Notes under the pieces: generated by a model
What the model was told of the DNA's origin: nothing
Seen by the model: only the letters and a program-made list of their open reading frames with translations
Databases searched by the model: none
Part shown: in pieces, positions 6,164 through 10,216 of the stretch
How positions within the stretch are numbered: position 1 is the stretch's first letter
Layout: each line of letters begins with the position of its first letter
Assembly (NCBI GenBank): GCA_021785115.1
Contig: JAJYGO010000299.1
Location: forward strand, 1-10,216
DNA length: 10,216 bases
Source of the DNA: Chloroflexota bacterium
Lineage (GTDB): Bacteria; Chloroflexota; Limnocylindria; Limnocylindrales; CSP1-4
Direction of reading: 5' to 3'
Position numbers and translations under genes: made by a program

Positions 6164-6384
6164 TCACTTCGGCGGTGCGCGGAACTCGACGTGGCCGCAG
6201 CGGGTGCACGCGTACACCTCGAGCGCCAGCTTCTCCTCGCCAAGCTCGGCCCACTCGCCGAAGGTCGGCTTCCAGCCGCCGGATGTCCCCCCGGCCCGGA
6301 ACTCCTCGACGCCCATCGAGTGAGCGGATTCCCGCACCGCAGGCACATCCACGCCGCGTCGGGATCGGCTTCCGGTTCGTGCAC
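6164..6384 (-). pseudogene. Small zinc-ribbon protein gene split by a one-base frameshift
   Basis: Two frames together encode a small two-knuckle zinc-ribbon protein. From the GTG at 6384 one frame reads a short acidic leader then WMCLRCGNPLT (CxxC). It then loses similarity to anything. The frame one base back carries SMGVEEFRAGGTSGGWK, FGEWAELGE, LALEVYACTRCGHVEF (second CxxC) and a TGA at 6164. Joining them needs one extra base around 6313-6325 (ACTCGATG read as ACT-TCG-ATG), which would give 74 codons and a 73-aa protein with both CxxC pairs. The deletion may be genuine or a sequence error. Alone, the downstream part could start at the ATG 6314-6316, but would have only one metal-binding pair. 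It follows the lyase gene by 18 nt and is probably co-transcribed. Function unknown. Confidence 0.75.
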
Positions 6385-6402
6385 GCGTGTTTCCGCCTGC
6401 CT

Positions 6403-8767
<2,365 letters not shown>

Positions 8768-8774
8768 CGGCGGC

Positions 8775-8783
8775 AGTATCGCA
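8775..8783 (-). promoter_or_regulatory. Candidate extended -10 element of proC
   Basis: TGC followed by GATACT resembles TGn plus a -10 hexamer. Its last T is 8 positions before the A of the proC ATG, allowing a start at that A or at the adjacent G. It sits in the 30-bp gap after the BtuF-like gene. Confidence 0.4.
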
Positions 8784-8797
8784 GATCGCGGACGGGG

Positions 8798-9730
8798 TCA
8801 GGAGTCGGGCAGCGGGATCCACGCCTCGGTCGGGGCCTCGTCGACGAACCCGCCGGGGTCGAACAGCTCGGCAAGCATGGCGATTCCCTCGATCACGCGG
8901 GGACCGGGCCGGCTGAAGTACGAGCGGGCGTCGAGTGCGAACACCTCCCCGTGGCGGACCGCGCGCAGCTCGTGCCAGCCCTCGGGCCGCCGGACGTGCT
9001 CCCAGGCATCGGCCGTCTCGCGAGCGTCGAGGCCGCACGGGACGAGCAGGATCTGCTCCGGATCGACCTCAGCGACGGCTCCCCACGTCGTCGGCAGCGA
9101 CCGATCTCCCTCGGCGCCCAGCACGTCCCAGCCGCCGGCCCGCCGGACCTGTTCGGGGACCCAGAGCCCGCTCGCGTACGGCGGATCGAGCCACTCCACC
9201 GCGACGACCCGGCGCGCCCGAATCCCCTCCGACCGTCTCCGCTGGACCTGAGCCTCGATGGCCCCGAGCCGCTCGCGCAGCAGTTCGACGAGGCCGATCG
9301 CCTCGTCCTCCGCCGACGTCATCGCGCCCACCGTCGTGATCGTGTGGAGGATCCCCTCGATCGACGTCGGCTCGAGCGAGACGACCTCCGCCTCGGAGCC
9401 CCACGACCGCAGCGCCTTGACGACGTCGGCCCTGGCGATGCCGCACGACCCGCACTCCTCGTCCGTGAGGACGAGATCGGGCTCGGCGGCGCGAAGCGCG
9501 TCGAGGTCGAGGCGACCGACCGATGGACGTCCGCGGCGCGCCGACGGCGAGCCGCCCCCGGAAACCGGTGCCGCCGCCTCGTCGCCGGGCGCCGCCGAAC
9601 GGGCGACGACCGGAACCGCCGTCACCTCTGGTGGGTGATCGCACCCGTCGCTCCGGCCCACGAGCTCCTCGTCGAGCCCCAGCGCGCACACGATCTCGGT
9701 GGCCGACGGGAGCAGCGACACGATCCGCAT
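8798..9730 (-). CDS. BtuF-like cobalamin-binding protein (periplasmic-binding-protein fold)
   Basis: 310-aa protein of the BtuF/FepB-type helical backbone metal-receptor fold (COG0614-like), annotated in many genomes as cobalamin-binding protein. Seen: the opening RIVSLLPSATEIVCALGL (2-19), LVGRSDGCDHPPEV (23-36), the domain-boundary DLDALRAAEPDLVLTD (75-90), C93-x2-C96 followed by ADV, EPTSIEGI (117-125 region) and the C-terminal SRPGPRVIEGIAMLAELF block typical of the family. The ATG at 9730 puts the first beta strand at the very N-terminus, so there is no signal peptide or lipobox. A Gly/Ser/Ala/Arg insertion occupies roughly residues 45-70. No BtuC or BtuD transporter genes lie in the window, so a transport role is doubtful and the ligand is inferred only from the family. 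The start is supported by TACACT at -12 to -7. A longer frame to 9892 is rejected. Confidence 0.85.
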   Translation of the reverse strand: MRIVSLLPSATEIVCALGLDEELVGRSDGCDHPPEVTAVPVVARSAAPGDEAAAPVSGGGSPSARRGRPSVGRLDLDALRAAEPDLVLTDEECGSCGIARADVVKALRSWGSEAEVVSLEPTSIEGILHTITTVGAMTSAEDEAIGLVELLRERLGAIEAQVQRRRSEGIRARRVVAVEWLDPPYASGLWVPEQVRRAGGWDVLGAEGDRSLPTTWGAVAEVDPEQILLVPCGLDARETADAWEHVRRPEGWHELRAVRHGEVFALDARSYFSRPGPRVIEGIAMLAELFDPGGFVDEAPTEAWIPLPDS

Positions 9731-9736
9731 CGCCGC

Positions 9737-9742
9737 AGTGTA
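9737..9742 (-). promoter_or_regulatory. Candidate leaderless -10 box (TACACT) of the BtuF-like gene
   Basis: TACACT fits TAnnnT and ends six bases before the ATG at 9730, the same geometry as at the transporter and LiaF-like genes. No Shine-Dalgarno is present. Confidence 0.55.
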
Positions 9743-9842
9743 CGCAGGCGCGGCGCCGCGGATCCGGGGCCGCGGTTCGCGACGAAGCGACGACCGGAGC
9801 ACGCCGCGAGGACCCGACGACGTGACCCCCCGAGCACGCCGA

Positions 9843-9871
9843 GAGGCCCCGACGTGTGACGCCGGGGCCTC
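9843..9871. terminator. Terminator-like hairpin in the ferredoxin-btuF gap
   Basis: GAGGCCCCG (9843-9851) pairs perfectly with CGGGGCCTC (9863-9871); an A-C mismatch and two further pairs close a 5-nt loop. No T-tract follows on either strand, as is common in very GC-rich genomes. It could also be a regulatory hairpin. Confidence 0.45.
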
Positions 9872-9911
9872 GGGAGCGACGCCGGCCGACACGAGCGCCG
9901 CGGCCGCGAAC

Positions 9912-9930
9912 CGCCCGGTCAGGCCGGGCG
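9912..9930 (-). terminator. Hairpin just downstream of the ferredoxin gene
   Basis: CGCCCGG (9912-9918) and CCGGGCG (9924-9930) form a perfect 7-bp stem with a 5-nt loop, 14 nt after the ferredoxin stop in the direction of transcription. A short GTT but no real U-tract follows. A likely end point for the ferredoxin transcript. Confidence 0.45.
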
Positions 9931-9944
9931 AACGTGGCCGAGGA

Positions 9945-10216
9945 TCAGGCCGGCTTGAGCGAGTTCACCTGTGCGCGGGCCGCGTCCTTGTCGGTGTACC
10001 AGAGCGCGTTGAGGGGGGTGTACGCGGTCCACTCGGCGGGGACGGAGTCCTCCGCGAAGATCGCGTTCACCGGACACTCCGGCTCGCACGCGCCGCAGTC
10101 GATGCATTCGTTCGGGTCGATGAAGAGCGTACGGTCGATACCCTCGTCGAAGTGGATGCAGTCCACGGGGCAGACCGAGACGCAGGCCTGGTCCATCACA
10201 TCGACGCACGGTTCGG
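9945..10216 (-). CDS. 7Fe-type ([3Fe-4S]/[4Fe-4S]) ferredoxin, N-terminus beyond the window
   Basis: Small soluble electron carrier; a plausible partner of the 2-oxoacid:ferredoxin oxidoreductase coded 8 kb away, though no direct link is visible. About 90 residues are present, lacking only the first few. Seen: C-x7-C-x3-C-P (EPC-VDVMDQA-CVSV-CPVDC), the spacing of the [3Fe-4S] half of FdxA-type ferredoxins, including the extra Cys of PVDC; then IDPNECIDCGACEPECP, a C-x2-C-x2-C-x3-CP [4Fe-4S] motif; then the VPAEW and long aromatic C-terminal extension (NALWYTDKDAA) usual in actinobacterial and Thermus 7Fe ferredoxins. In-frame GTG and ATG at 10199 and 10196 fall inside the first cluster motif and are not starts; the frame continues off the right edge. 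A GC hairpin follows the stop. Confidence 0.92.
   Translation of the reverse strand, partial: EPCVDVMDQACVSVCPVDCIHFDEGIDRTLFIDPNECIDCGACEPECPVNAIFAEDSVPAEWTAYTPLNALWYTDKDAARAQVNSLKPA

Noticed and set aside
9731..9892. N-terminal extension of the BtuF-like protein from 9892
   Set aside because: The extra residues are Arg/Pro-rich without signal-peptide character, and the family begins at MRIVSLLPSATE, which has its own promoter-like box.
10197..10199. GTG at 10199 (or the ATG after it) as the ferredoxin start
   Set aside because: It would delete the first cluster cysteine in EPCVDV, which is visible just upstream and in frame up to the window edge.

Overview
The window is a GC-rich (about 70 %) stretch of bacterial chromosome, densely packed and almost entirely coded on the minus strand. 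Codon use, GTG starts and leaderless-looking TAnnnT promoters placed exactly at ATG start codons suggest a high-GC lineage such as Actinomycetota or Chloroflexota. The sequence alone does not decide between them. I see no phage, IS, CRISPR, tRNA or rRNA. The longest stretch without a gene is about 214 bp.

Left part (1-2152, minus): a 2-oxoacid:ferredoxin oxidoreductase operon in the order korD (2x[4Fe-4S] subunit), korA (alpha), korB (beta, cut by the left edge). The alpha subunit is not fused to a gamma domain, so a korC gene is expected just beyond position 1. Facing away from it is a plus-strand EamA/DMT-family transporter (2333-3418) with an unusual cytoplasmic low-complexity insertion.

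Middle (3440-5962, minus): an operon of a LiaF-like two-helix membrane protein with a Trp/Gln/Pro repeat tail, a small thioredoxin-like protein, and a monofunctional proline dehydrogenase. The three genes are joined by a 1-nt gap and a GTGA overlap. Upstream of the LiaF-like gene is a 19-bp tandem repeat (6001-6103) that ends where the promoter would begin.

Right part (6164-10216, minus): a 7Fe-type ferredoxin (cut by the right edge), a BtuF-like cobalamin-binding protein, pyrroline-5-carboxylate reductase (proC), a beta-eliminating lyase whose active-site residues identify it as tyrosine phenol-lyase, and a small zinc-ribbon gene that is split by an apparent one-base frameshift.

Metabolically the window joins amino-acid turnover (proline made by ProC, oxidised by PRODH; tyrosine cleaved to phenol, pyruvate and ammonia) with ferredoxin-based 2-oxoacid oxidation. 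No single gene is a novel system. The most interesting features are the promoter architecture (leaderless ATG genes heading units, Shine-Dalgarno genes inside them), the 19-bp repeat upstream of the liaF-like promoter, the broken zinc-ribbon gene, and several low-complexity insertions or tails grafted onto ordinary enzymes.
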